Origin: Flavobacteriaceae bacterium UBA2000 | GTDB taxonomy: Bacteria > Bacteroidota > Bacteroidia > Flavobacteriales > Flavobacteriaceae | DNA: 19,384 nucleotides | Direction of reading: 5' to 3' | Assembly: GCA_002335345.1 (NCBI GenBank) | Contig: DDCS01000166.1 | Span: 1 to 19,384 of the forward strand | Part shown: positions 7,862 through 17,506 of the stretch, in pieces | How the letters are laid out: the number at the start of each line of letters is the position of its first letter | Numbering within the stretch: position 1 is the stretch's first letter | Notes under the pieces: model-generated | What the model saw: only the letters and a program-made list of their open reading frames with translations | Told to the model about the DNA's origin: nothing | The model's database searches: none | Made by a program: the position numbers and the translations under genes

Positions 7862-10800
7862 CTAATCATGAGCGATCAAAAAGGCTGGTCGGGTAAAACT
7901 ACCTTCAGTGCAAATGGTTTCTTGAAGTTTTCTTAGTTTTTTGAGGTCATCATAAACACTAGACCCCATACGATAGGCCATCCGCCCACGTTGAGTGAAG
8001 CGTAAGGATTGCAGGTTCGGCATGTCTAAGACCCAACCCATTTCATCGTAATTGAGTAAAAAATCCCACCCTTCGAAATTCAGGCTTTTAGCATTCTGCA
8101 AAAGGCTTAGCTGGTTATAGTCGAATTTAGATTTTTCGGCCGACATTCCAAATAGATGGGAAATACGGTGCAAATATAGTTCGCTATCCTGCAATTGATT
8201 AATGGACGCCAGCCATTCCTCCGGGAATATACTAATATTGCTCGGTATTGCTATGTGAAGTTTCGTATTCTTGAGGTTAATGAGTGCGGCATGGTCAGTG
8301 ACTTGCATGGATATATACAACTCTTCGAGTTGAGTGGAATGTTGCAGCCCTTCCAGAGAGGTTAACTGATCGCACTGGTAGGCGTTGAGTTTGGCAAGAG
8401 CCGTGCAGCCTTCAATCCCTTTCAAGGTTTTCAACGCCTCGCAACCTTTGATGTTCAACTGCTTTAGTGATGCCGGCAATTGACCGAGATCTGTCACCGA
8501 TGAGGATTGGCTCATATCCAAATCTTCAAGGGGAGCTTGCCATTGTTGCGGCAGTTTTTCGACAGCCGTTGATGATAATGTTACCTTTTTCAACTTGGCA
8601 TGCTCACCCAAACATTCAACGTTTTTCAGAGTATTACAATTCGAGAAACTGACCGATTCCAAATTTGGCAGATTTCGAATTTCTGAAATATCTTCAAACC
8701 CTGAACTATAAGCGCTGAGTGATTTGACCGCTGATAAATGTGGTAAATGTTCAAGAGATTTCAACGCCGTCATGTAAGACAAATCGAGGCTGTCAACGCT
8801 GATTGGTTTTTTGGGGAAATTCTCAAGCGTTGTAAGGCTACTGCAACCTGAAAGGCTGAGCACGGCACCGCCATAACTTTTTGGCATATGTAAAGCAAGG
8901 TCTTCAATGCCCTTTAATGAGGAAAGGGCGCGGCAACTTTCCAAGGTGAGTTTGGTCAGGGATTTGATATTTCCTAAGGCTTCGATGCTTTTAAGGGATG
9001 CACAATTCGAAAGATAAAGTTCTTTCAGATGCGTGAGGTCACCAACAGGCTCAATACTTTCGAGAGTTTCGCATTTCTGCAAATTCAGCGACTCTAAGGT
9101 CGCCGCTGATGCGCTGATACCCTCAAGGCTGGATAGTTTTTCATTCTCAGACAAATCCACCGTTTTCAGAAGGGGAGATTTTGAGAGAGCTTTAACCTCT
9201 ACCACCCCAGCACCGTCTAAATGCAATTCTTGCAGTAGGGGCGCATCTAAACCGTTGAGTGATAATAATCGTCCGGACGAATTCCAACCACCGCCATCGA
9301 TTTTCAGTGCCTTTAAGGCAGGCAATGGCCCAAAATTGCTCAAATCGGGTGTGGTGTCCTCCACCATCAACAAGGTGAGGGTTTCAATATTATCAAACCC
9401 TTTCAGATCAGGGCTCTCCGTGGTTAGAGAAACGGTTAAGGTTTGAATCTCTTGACGTAGCTTGGCCAATTTACTGCCCTTTGCAGCGGCTGCCATCAAA
9501 CCAAACAACGCTATATCCAAATAAGGTTGGGCAGGGCCGGTGCCATCAAAGCGTTTGCCTCGGTTCAATTCGCCGTTTTTGACGCTTACATCGGCAATGA
9601 GATCATCAATTTCCGTGCTCAAGGCCTCGGATAAGGACAGGCCCATGCGGACATTAGCCACATCACGCGACGACAGCAATTTCCAAACTGAACGCACATC
9701 ACTTTTCAGGGCTTGAACGGGTTTTTCTCGTGGCAACAATTTGCGATCGGAAATTTCAATCTTTTTCTTATCAATTCCAGGTGGAAGACCCTCTAATGGC
9801 TTCAATGCTGGGCAACCAGAAAGGTTCATGATTTTGACGGCGGATTTCCAGTGCGACGGCATGGTTTCAAGGCTTTGGCATTTTGTGAAAGTGACCTTTT
9901 CCAATTGGGTCAATTCACCCAAGGCTGAAGCGTCTTTTATGCCATCGCATTGATCGCATTCGATTTCTTTTAGGTTGGGCAATTGTGCGATCGCGCTTAA
10001 ATCCTGAATGGCTGATTTGGACAGCACTAATTTTTCCAGGTGTTGAGATTTTTCCAGGCCTTCTAGCGACGTTAAGGCATCAAGGCCAAAGGTTTTGACG
10101 GTTGTTAGATGTGGTGCAATGGGAGGCAGGGGCGCTAAAGATTTTAAGGCTTTAAGATTGGCCAAATACAATTCATTGGCGCCATAGACACGCATATTGT
10201 TGCCGGGCCGCTTGTCGCTGAAGGTGGCCATGGACAAATCAGCGATGGATTCAAGAGATTTGCACTGGCTGAAATCAAGATACTCCAATTTGGTGCAATT
10301 TTTGATCGCGGATAAATCGGCAATCTTCTCAAGAAAGGATATGGATAAAAACTCAAGGTGAGTGGCTTTTTGCAGAGACTTAAGGCTTTCGATGGCAGAA
10401 GACCCCGCAAGATTAACGCTCACCAAGGATGGCGCAATTTTTGACACGGGATCAATACTCGCCAGTTCTTGATTGCGTTGGAGGTTCAAGTCCAAAAGTT
10501 TTGAGCATCCTTCAACGCCATTAATGTCGAGAAGTTTTACCCCTGTCGCTGTGAGAGAAATCAGGTTCGGCGCATCCAATCCTTTCAAGGATTTTAATTG
10601 GGCAGATTTTTTGCCGCTATTGAAGGGAACGGCCTGACCGTAAAGAGAAAGGCTCTTTAATTTTGGGGTTGAACCAAATGCCTCTAAATTTTCAACAACA
10701 GACTCCACCCCAATATAAAGAGTGGCCTCTTCCAAATTCGGAAAAGCCGATAATGCAGGAATGGCTGCGGTCGTGATTTTAATGACTTTCGTTTGCTCTC

Positions 10801-11083
10801 GAAGGTCTTGGGCTTGTTCTGACGGAGAAGCAGCTACCAAAGCCATTAACAACGCATTGAGATGATGCTGGTTTTTATCGTTGCCTTCAAAACGTTTGCC
10901 GCTTTTGATCTGGCCATCATCGGTAACATGGAGGTCATCGAGCAAAACCTCAAGCCCATCGAGAACCGTATCAATGAGGGACATGGCCACCTTAAAGTTG
11001 CCGTCATCACCAGATTTAAAAAGTTTATAAACTTTGGAAGCTTCGCCTTTGAGCGGGCGAGCGCGTGCACTTGAAGGTGACAT
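7862..11083 (-). CDS. Giant leucine-rich-repeat protein (LRR protein 2), internally duplicated
   Basis: 1073 residues from ATG 11083. A TTG at 11131 would add 16 residues that look faintly like a signal peptide, but it has no ribosome site, and the ATG aligns with the start of LRR protein 1 (8-11 residues before LRGEG/LKGEA). The protein is two tandem copies of one unit. Unit 1: helical module with GKRFEG (62-67), LRRs, then MPSHW (408-412). Unit 2: module with GKRFDG (509-514), LRRs with GRLLSLNGL from 604, then LPQQW (844-848). A non-repeated C-terminal part follows. LRR consensus is LxxLxLxxCxxLxSLxGL. No catalytic motif or membrane helix is visible. It heads the operon with MoxR and the DUF2201 gene, 44 bases before MoxR. 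Inferred role: recognition subunit or substrate platform for the MoxR-VWA pair. Confidence 0.85.
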   Translation of the reverse strand: MSPSSARARPLKGEASKVYKLFKSGDDGNFKVAMSLIDTVLDGLEVLLDDLHVTDDGQIKSGKRFEGNDKNQHHLNALLMALVAASPSEQAQDLREQTKVIKITTAAIPALSAFPNLEEATLYIGVESVVENLEAFGSTPKLKSLSLYGQAVPFNSGKKSAQLKSLKGLDAPNLISLTATGVKLLDINGVEGCSKLLDLNLQRNQELASIDPVSKIAPSLVSVNLAGSSAIESLKSLQKATHLEFLSISFLEKIADLSAIKNCTKLEYLDFSQCKSLESIADLSMATFSDKRPGNNMRVYGANELYLANLKALKSLAPLPPIAPHLTTVKTFGLDALTSLEGLEKSQHLEKLVLSKSAIQDLSAIAQLPNLKEIECDQCDGIKDASALGELTQLEKVTFTKCQSLETMPSHWKSAVKIMNLSGCPALKPLEGLPPGIDKKKIEISDRKLLPREKPVQALKSDVRSVWKLLSSRDVANVRMGLSLSEALSTEIDDLIADVSVKNGELNRGKRFDGTGPAQPYLDIALFGLMAAAAKGSKLAKLRQEIQTLTVSLTTESPDLKGFDNIETLTLLMVEDTTPDLSNFGPLPALKALKIDGGGWNSSGRLLSLNGLDAPLLQELHLDGAGVVEVKALSKSPLLKTVDLSENEKLSSLEGISASAATLESLNLQKCETLESIEPVGDLTHLKELYLSNCASLKSIEALGNIKSLTKLTLESCRALSSLKGIEDLALHMPKSYGGAVLSLSGCSSLTTLENFPKKPISVDSLDLSYMTALKSLEHLPHLSAVKSLSAYSSGFEDISEIRNLPNLESVSFSNCNTLKNVECLGEHAKLKKVTLSSTAVEKLPQQWQAPLEDLDMSQSSSVTDLGQLPASLKQLNIKGCEALKTLKGIEGCTALAKLNAYQCDQLTSLEGLQHSTQLEELYISMQVTDHAALINLKNTKLHIAIPSNISIFPEEWLASINQLQDSELYLHRISHLFGMSAEKSKFDYNQLSLLQNAKSLNFEGWDFLLNYDEMGWVLDMPNLQSLRFTQRGRMAYRMGSSVYDDLKKLRKLQETICTEGSFTRPAFLIAHD

Positions 11084-11217
11084 TATAAATAATCCCATCA
11101 CTATTGAGAAAAATGCGTTCTGTTGTATCAAAGTAGCGTAATTTAGTTCATTTACAAGACAATCAGCTCGTTCATCTAAACAATTAAATGCAAATATGGA
11201 TTGGATTAGATCCTGGG

Positions 11218-11958
11218 TTAATTTTTCAATTTATCAGAAAAATTGGCTGCTATAATACCTGCGGGCAGTGCCACTACACCAATGCTGATCAGGGCAATAA
11301 TGCCCGCACAGATTTTACCCATCACAGTAATCGGGTAAACATCACCGTATCCGACCGTTGTTAATGTTGCCATCGCCCACCACATGGCTCTCGGAATGCT
11401 TCCAAAGGCCTCAGGTTGCGCGCTGCCTTCGACAAAATACAATAAAATGGCCGATAAAAAGAGCAAGAACAAGGTCACCACCATACTAGCGCTCAGCTGT
11501 GGCCATGATGATTGGATCGATTCAGCAAACAACATTAGCGGTTTGTTGGTGCGTATCAGTTTCACTACACGGAACATTCTGAACAATCGGAACAACCTAA
11601 GAAACATTAGGTCATCCACCATGATAACTAAGATATTAGGCAGAATCGCAAATAAATCGGTGATGGCCATGGGGCTTAGTATGTATTTGATTTTTCCGGT
11701 GAGGCCTTCGTATTTTTGCAAACTTCCGCAAAGTGTAAGACGCAAAACATATTCAGCGCTAAAAATTAAAAAAATGAAAAATTCGATTGGTTTTACCCAA
11801 CCATCATATTGCTTTTGAAAATTTGGCTCGGTATCCAATACTGTTAACACCACGGCAAATAAAATCACCACTGACAGCACTTTTTCTAGCACTGTAGAAG
11901 TCTCAGTATCACGCGGGAAAAGAGAGCGTGACAAATACTGTTTGAATGACGTTTTCAT
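11218..11958 (-). CDS. Voltage-gated potassium channel (six-helix ion transporter)
   Basis: 246 residues from ATG 11958; a GTG two codons earlier is possible, but GAAAAG is better spaced from the ATG. Six membrane segments are readable: S1 (~26-43), S2 (~55-73), S3 (~93-113), S4 (~119-136), S5 (~157-177) and S6 (~214-238). S4 carries R121, R124, R127, R130, K133 and R136 at every third residue, the classic voltage sensor. The pore loop holds TVGYGD (201-206), the K+ selectivity filter, and S6 has the ALPAG bend. There is no C-terminal cyclic-nucleotide or RCK domain; the protein ends just after S6. It is an inner-membrane protein that conducts K+ on depolarisation. It lies 134 bases upstream of LRR protein 2 on the same strand and diverges from the STAND gene. 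It may be a plain housekeeping neighbour or a membrane component of the island. Confidence 0.93.
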   Translation of the reverse strand: MKTSFKQYLSRSLFPRDTETSTVLEKVLSVVILFAVVLTVLDTEPNFQKQYDGWVKPIEFFIFLIFSAEYVLRLTLCGSLQKYEGLTGKIKYILSPMAITDLFAILPNILVIMVDDLMFLRLFRLFRMFRVVKLIRTNKPLMLFAESIQSSWPQLSASMVVTLFLLFLSAILLYFVEGSAQPEAFGSIPRAMWWAMATLTTVGYGDVYPITVMGKICAGIIALISIGVVALPAGIIAANFSDKLKN

Positions 11959-11995
11959 AGACACTTTTCATACTGCAAAAAGAGATTGCAACAAC

Positions 11996-12024
11996 TTTAC
12001 TAGACATAAGACTATTCGTATATG
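11996..12024 (+). promoter_or_regulatory. Possible promoter for the DUF4062-STAND gene in the divergent intergenic region
   Basis: TTTACT (11996-12001) and TATATG (12019-12024) are separated by 17 bases and match four of six consensus positions each. The resulting leader before ATG 12178 would be about 147 bases long. The 219-base gap 11959-12177 must also hold the promoter of the divergent K+ channel gene, for which I see no convincing boxes. Weak call. Confidence 0.3.
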
Positions 12025-12177
12025 ATGAAACGCTCAGGGGATTGAAGAAAATAGTCCACCTTGGCGGGGCAAAATTATCTTTTCCAAATTAAACTTCATT
12101 ATCTGCGATTGTTGCTTTCAAGTTTGTGATGTAGCAGTGTTTCCTTGAATTTGGTTTCGCAGTTTTGGAGTAGTAGA

Positions 12178-15100
12178 ATGAACGCGACCAGGGTATTTCG
12201 GCTTTTCATAAGTTCAACATTCAGCGACTTCATTGCAGAAAGAGAAGCGCTTAAGAGAAATGTTTTCCCGAGATTGGAACAATACTGCGCAGAGCGAGGC
12301 GCGCAGTTCCAGGCAATTGATCTTCGTTGGGGCATTACTGAACAAGCGCAACGCGAACACAACACGTTGCGAATTTGCCTCGAAGAAGTGCGTCGATGTC
12401 AGCAATTATCGCCGCGCCCAAATTTTGCAGTTTTGCTGGGTAACCGGTATGGCTGGGAACCTGTGCCAGCACGCATCACTATTGATCATTGGAAACGATT
12501 AAAAACAACAGCCACTTCTGAGCATTGGAACCTCATTTCATCAAGTTACCGGTTGGATAAGAACGCGATCCCATCGGTTTATTGTTTGAATGAACGAAGC
12601 GCTGACAATGATGAAGCCTTTCGCCATGAAGCTCAACTTTTAGTGGCGTTGCGTCAGGCGGCGGCGGGTTTTAAGGGAAGGGATAGACTGCCTTACTTTA
12701 CATCGGCAACCCATCAAGAAATTGTTCTTGGCGCCTTATCGAAACGTGACGCGGATGGCAAAAAACTTAACCCGAATGCTCATGTTCATGTTTATGAACG
12801 TCACCTTGAAGGGATGCCGATTGATCATGCTGCAAAGGATTTTGTGGATTGGGATTCAAGCCTTGCTCAGGTTGTGCCCGGCGCAAGCCAGCGCATGCAA
12901 CAATTAAAAAATCAACTGCGTCGGCAATTGGGTGATCATTATCACGAATTAGCATCCCCTTGGAGTCGCCATGGAAAAGATGGCGCGGTTGATCAAGCCT
13001 ATTTGCAACGTTTTTGTGATCTGTTTTTAGAACACCAAATGAAATTGATTGATGCCGAAATTGCTTTGCTTGAGCAGATTGATGATCGGCAACAACGTGA
13101 ACATCTTCATCAAGATTTTGGTTATGAGCGTGCGCGTGTTTTTGCGGGTCGAAAACCACTGCTGGCCAAAATTGCGCGATACACTCATGTAGATCTTCCT
13201 TCTAAATCGGGTTCATCAAAATCAAAGCCAAAGAACCTTACGCCGCTGATTTTGGCTGGAGGAGGGGGGAGTGGCAAATCGGCGCTCTTAGCCCGCGCCG
13301 CACAGCAAGCAACCATAACAAAACCATCACGTGCTGTTGTGTTACAACGATATATTGGCGGCGTTCCAGGGACGGAATCGCTGTTGAACACACTTTCTTT
13401 ACTGAGCGCAGACATCTCGACTTATTACGGTCATTCAGAGCCGCCCATCGCTCAGAATGCTGATGATTTGGCGCAAACCTTTGAGGCGGTTTTAGGTTAT
13501 GCCACGCCTCGACGTCCGCTTATCCTTTTCCTTGATGCGTTGGATCAACTTGACCCATCAGATCGAGCATGGATGCTGGAATGGCTGCCTCGTCAATTGC
13601 CTGAACATGTTCGAATTGTTGCATCAATTCGCTCAGACACAGCGGTTGCAGATGCTGCGCGTAACCGGTTCCCAAAGCAAATCATCGATGTTCCTCGTCT
13701 GAAACCATCAGAAGGTCGCGCGATCTTAAAAGCGTGGCTCGCGGATAAAAGAGAGTCGTGGTTCAACGCTGGCATCACGCCTTCTACGGGGCGGCGATTG
13801 ACGAAGGAGCAAGAAAACAAAGTGCTATCAGTCTTTGATCAAAATGGTTTGGCGCTTTGGCTCAAGATTGTCTATCAAGAGGCATCGACATGGCATTCTT
13901 GGCATACGCCGCGCGATCTTCCCATCCATATTCAAGATTTGATCCATGATCTTGTGGATCAAAAACTTCTAGTTCAAGAACAGCACCCAAAAGTTTTCAC
14001 GGAACGTGCCCTGGCTTATCTCACGGCGAGCCGTTTTGGTTTGGCGGAAAATGAAATTGGCCGAGCGTTAGGCCGAGACTGTGATGTTCGTGTTGAATTC
14101 CAAGAGAATGAAAAAACTCTATTAAAATGGGAAGATGACCAGTCTTTGCCACCCATTATGTGGTCACGCTTGTTCTTTGACTTGCAGGCTTATTTAGGTT
14201 TTGCGCAGATTGACGGTAAAATTGTGATGCGGTGGTTTCACCGTGAATTTCATGATGTTTTCAAAGCAAGATATTTAGCTGCGAACGACGAACGTAAAAC
14301 CATTCATGGGGCTTTGGCTGATGCTTTTCTGGCATTGGATCGCGAGACAAGACCAGAAGAAGTCAATGATGATGCTTTTTTTAAGATTTTGGATATGAGC
14401 CAAAAGCCCATGAGCGCAGCTCTTCGGCGTGTTGCGGAACAGCCTTGGCAATTGGCGCAAGCGGGCCGCAATGAAGACCTTGAGTGCTTGATTACTGATT
14501 TTGGATTTTGCATGGGAAAATGTGCGGCCAACCGTTCAGCCGATTTGGCATCTGACATGTTGTTGAATAGGCTGCTTCGGGGTATCGATTCAAACAATGC
14601 TTCATTCAGCCAAACGGCAAAAGCGTTTGAGTCATTCGTGCTCGAGCACCAGCATTTGTTACAGCGAGGCAATGAAAATTGGCCGGCGCATCGTATATTC
14701 CTCCAATTAGCCAGTGAGCAATCGCCTCAAGCGATAATACGCAAAACCTCTGAGAGGTGGATCACTCAAAAACTAGACGATTGGCTCTGGATTAAAAGTA
14801 CAGATCGAATGGGTGATGTTGAGGGCGTTTTGACCCTCGAAGGGCATAAAGGCGGTTTTTCATCCTTTGTTGCGGCTGAATTGCTTGATAAACGCCTCAT
14901 TTCGCGCCACACGGATTATCGGGTTTGGAATCTCGAAACTGGCACAGTGGAATCAGTCTATCAAGTTGATGAACGGCCGCTAGTGATTGCTTGTTCTCCA
15001 AAAAGAAAACTAGATAGCCGTCGTGTCTCAAAACGAGAGGGCTGGCCTGATCTTTTGTGGTCAATTGGGCAAACTGAAATACGTTTCTGGGCACGAGGTT

Positions 15101-17325
15101 GGGATGGCGAATCAATTTGTGAAGCCTTAGAACTTTCAGACGGAAGAATTGCTTTTCGCCGCGATGGTGATTGTATCGAAATCACCGACCTGCTTGGGCA
15201 CGGCACTCCCTCATTGTTGCTGAAGGGTCATTCAGCAAGCATTCTTGGGTTTGCCCAACTTGCTGATGGAACTTTTACTTCATGGTCCGAAGATAAAACC
15301 CTGAGAACTTGGAACTTAGAAACAGGATCCCATGAAGCAATCTATGATTTCCATGATGGTGCAGTAGTGGGAATATTAGAACTCCCTGATCAAAACCTGC
15401 TGTCATGGGATGAAAATGGAAATTTCTATTTAACTAATTATCTCAAAGGCGTATCAATTTACCTTGATGGCTTGAAACCGGAAGATGGCGAGACAAGCTT
15501 TTATCTGGATGACGACTTCAGTGTAGGCGCGGTACTAATTCCAGATAAAGATCCCACACGATTTATCGCTTGGAATAAAGAACTTTTAGGCTGGTACGAT
15601 CTAGAGGGTCGATTGATAACAATACAAGATAATAACAACAGTAAGAGTATCGCCTATTTGAATGATCTGGGGCTAATTCGCGCAATCGACAACAACATTG
15701 TTATAACCAATCATGCTGGTGAAATTATAGCTGAAGATGAAGAAGACGAAGCCCGTTTTATCAGTGGTTTATCGCTTTTAAATGATAAGCGATTCATCAC
15801 TTGGACAGGATACAAGGGAGGCGACGATTCCATTCGAGTCTGGGGAGCGGCTGAAGGCAACTGGGAAAACGGTATTGAATTATTGAAGCGTGTGGAAACC
15901 AATAGCCAGTGGATTTACAACATCTTCTCTTTATCTGATGGTCGTTTTGTCAGTTGTAGCGAAGATGACAATATTAGAATTTGGAGGACTGAGAACTTTG
16001 AAAAAGAGGATGAATTAAATCCAGCTGGTAAGACCACTCAAAATAAAATTAATGCATCATCGTTGAAATTTATTGGTGAAGGCATGTTTGTTGCCGTTGA
16101 TTATAACTATTCGAGAAAACAATCTGAATTGGTTTTAGTTAATGCTCACACGGCAGAGGTGAGTGTAATAGAAGATATTAAATTCAATAATATGAGGACG
16201 CCAAAATTTCAGACCCTAAGTTCAGAATTAGTTCTCATTGATGGATTTTGCTGTGTCGATTTAACCCAAAGCACGGTGTACTTATTTGACGACGCTCAGG
16301 ATGTCCAACAAGTTGATGGATCCCCACTTCGCAAACGTCAGTTTATTCCACTCGATGATCGCAGTTGGTTAAACACCCGTCTTCTTCACGATAAAAGTGA
16401 TGATAAAAAAGTTGTTGGTGGCGAAGTGTCATATTGGGTACGCACTATTTCTGATGAATTTATCGAAATGGGCAAAATCACCATCGAAATGGATGGTTTT
16501 AAGCAATTGCTCGTCATCACCGATCAAATATTTGCCGTTTGTGGTGATGAGCTAGCTATTCAGTTTTGGAGTGTTGATAGTTTTGAGTGGGGAGAAGACG
16601 TTTTTACAAAAGTGGGGGCTATACGCCCATTAGCTACAGCACCAAAAGAAATGTTGCTGTTATCCGATACCAAGTTGGCTGTTTGGAATAACCAAGGTCA
16701 AATTGCCATTATCGGTTCGGGAGGTCCGGAAATCCTGTCAACCATTGACCTTAACTACGAATTGTCTTCAGTAACTCTCGGAGATCAAGACTTACTTATC
16801 TGTGCCTGCATTAATGGTACCGTTTCGTTTCTCGGTGTAAATAAAGGAACTCTTGCACCGAGTTATGAGCCGATCAAAGCAGCGTCGGATCTGCAGTCTG
16901 TAGTGGCTTACAATGAACATGGACTTTTGACTTTCTCGAAAGGTAATAACGTCCAAAGATGGGATATCAATAAAGGAAAGAAAATACCTTTCGGCATCAA
17001 ATTTTCAATCGTTAACGATTTGAGAAAATCCAATGGTAATATTATTTTTGCAGGCGATGACGGGTTACGCTCCCATTATTTAATTTATTTTGATGAATCC
17101 AGCCAAGAATTTTATCAATTGGGAAGCACAAGAGAAGGGTTGTTATTATTTGATCAAATGGGAGAAAGTTTATGTCAATGGCATTGCACAAGAGCAGGGG
17201 ATAGAGAATTGTATATACCTGCCGCCATCACGTCCAAAGGTGTGCTGATGACCATTGCCAAAGGTGAATTGCGCCGTCTTCAACTTGTGCGGTCAGGCGA
17301 AGTGGGATTTGATCATTTGAACTGA
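12178..17325 (+). CDS. DUF4062 - STAND NTPase - WD40 beta-propeller protein (NLR-like)
   Basis: 1715 residues. I chose ATG 12178 because GGAG (12167-12170) lies 7 bases upstream and the DUF4062 domain begins at once; an in-frame TTG at 12145 has no such site. DUF4062: FISSTFSDF (10-18), DLRWGI (48-53), LLGNRYGW (86-93). A helical linker ends in VFAGR (~321-325), the usual lead-in to the NTPase. Walker A is GGGGSGKS (361-368), Walker B LILFLDALD (448-456), then ASIRSD (482-487) and a winged-helix-like stretch (~610-632). From ~882 to the end, about 830 residues form WD40-like blades, clear at first (LEGH, VWNLETG; LKGH, RTWNLETG), then degenerate: enough for about two propellers. STAND proteins of this layout are signalling switches: the repeat region senses, the NTPase oligomerises, the N-terminal domain acts or recruits. 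Its own ligand and effector activity are unknown. Single gene with no clear terminator after it. Confidence 0.9.
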   Translation: MNATRVFRLFISSTFSDFIAEREALKRNVFPRLEQYCAERGAQFQAIDLRWGITEQAQREHNTLRICLEEVRRCQQLSPRPNFAVLLGNRYGWEPVPARITIDHWKRLKTTATSEHWNLISSSYRLDKNAIPSVYCLNERSADNDEAFRHEAQLLVALRQAAAGFKGRDRLPYFTSATHQEIVLGALSKRDADGKKLNPNAHVHVYERHLEGMPIDHAAKDFVDWDSSLAQVVPGASQRMQQLKNQLRRQLGDHYHELASPWSRHGKDGAVDQAYLQRFCDLFLEHQMKLIDAEIALLEQIDDRQQREHLHQDFGYERARVFAGRKPLLAKIARYTHVDLPSKSGSSKSKPKNLTPLILAGGGGSGKSALLARAAQQATITKPSRAVVLQRYIGGVPGTESLLNTLSLLSADISTYYGHSEPPIAQNADDLAQTFEAVLGYATPRRPLILFLDALDQLDPSDRAWMLEWLPRQLPEHVRIVASIRSDTAVADAARNRFPKQIIDVPRLKPSEGRAILKAWLADKRESWFNAGITPSTGRRLTKEQENKVLSVFDQNGLALWLKIVYQEASTWHSWHTPRDLPIHIQDLIHDLVDQKLLVQEQHPKVFTERALAYLTASRFGLAENEIGRALGRDCDVRVEFQENEKTLLKWEDDQSLPPIMWSRLFFDLQAYLGFAQIDGKIVMRWFHREFHDVFKARYLAANDERKTIHGALADAFLALDRETRPEEVNDDAFFKILDMSQKPMSAALRRVAEQPWQLAQAGRNEDLECLITDFGFCMGKCAANRSADLASDMLLNRLLRGIDSNNASFSQTAKAFESFVLEHQHLLQRGNENWPAHRIFLQLASEQSPQAIIRKTSERWITQKLDDWLWIKSTDRMGDVEGVLTLEGHKGGFSSFVAAELLDKRLISRHTDYRVWNLETGTVESVYQVDERPLVIACSPKRKLDSRRVSKREGWPDLLWSIGQTEIRFWARGWDGESICEALELSDGRIAFRRDGDCIEITDLLGHGTPSLLLKGHSASILGFAQLADGTFTSWSEDKTLRTWNLETGSHEAIYDFHDGAVVGILELPDQNLLSWDENGNFYLTNYLKGVSIYLDGLKPEDGETSFYLDDDFSVGAVLIPDKDPTRFIAWNKELLGWYDLEGRLITIQDNNNSKSIAYLNDLGLIRAIDNNIVITNHAGEIIAEDEEDEARFISGLSLLNDKRFITWTGYKGGDDSIRVWGAAEGNWENGIELLKRVETNSQWIYNIFSLSDGRFVSCSEDDNIRIWRTENFEKEDELNPAGKTTQNKINASSLKFIGEGMFVAVDYNYSRKQSELVLVNAHTAEVSVIEDIKFNNMRTPKFQTLSSELVLIDGFCCVDLTQSTVYLFDDAQDVQQVDGSPLRKRQFIPLDDRSWLNTRLLHDKSDDKKVVGGEVSYWVRTISDEFIEMGKITIEMDGFKQLLVITDQIFAVCGDELAIQFWSVDSFEWGEDVFTKVGAIRPLATAPKEMLLLSDTKLAVWNNQGQIAIIGSGGPEILSTIDLNYELSSVTLGDQDLLICACINGTVSFLGVNKGTLAPSYEPIKAASDLQSVVAYNEHGLLTFSKGNNVQRWDINKGKKIPFGIKFSIVNDLRKSNGNIIFAGDDGLRSHYLIYFDESSQEFYQLGSTREGLLLFDQMGESLCQWHCTRAGDRELYIPAAITSKGVLMTIAKGELRRLQLVRSGEVGFDHLN

Positions 17326-17506
17326 ACATTTGTAAATTTTGCCTTCAGAAGTCGAGTGCTGTGAGACAAGACGTGCCACGACAGCATTGCTTCTGCATCA
17401 ACATGTAAACAAATATTGAGAAATCCTCATCATTCAAATTGTCAAATCTATCCCATCGGGCCTGACGGTGGAAATTTAAAAAATAATCTGTGCAGGAAAT
17501 TCAATT

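Noticed and set aside
11084..11131. TTG-initiated extension of LRR protein 2 that looks slightly like a signal peptide
   Set aside because: No Shine-Dalgarno before the TTG, and the paralogous LRR protein begins at a position matching the internal ATG, so export is not supported.
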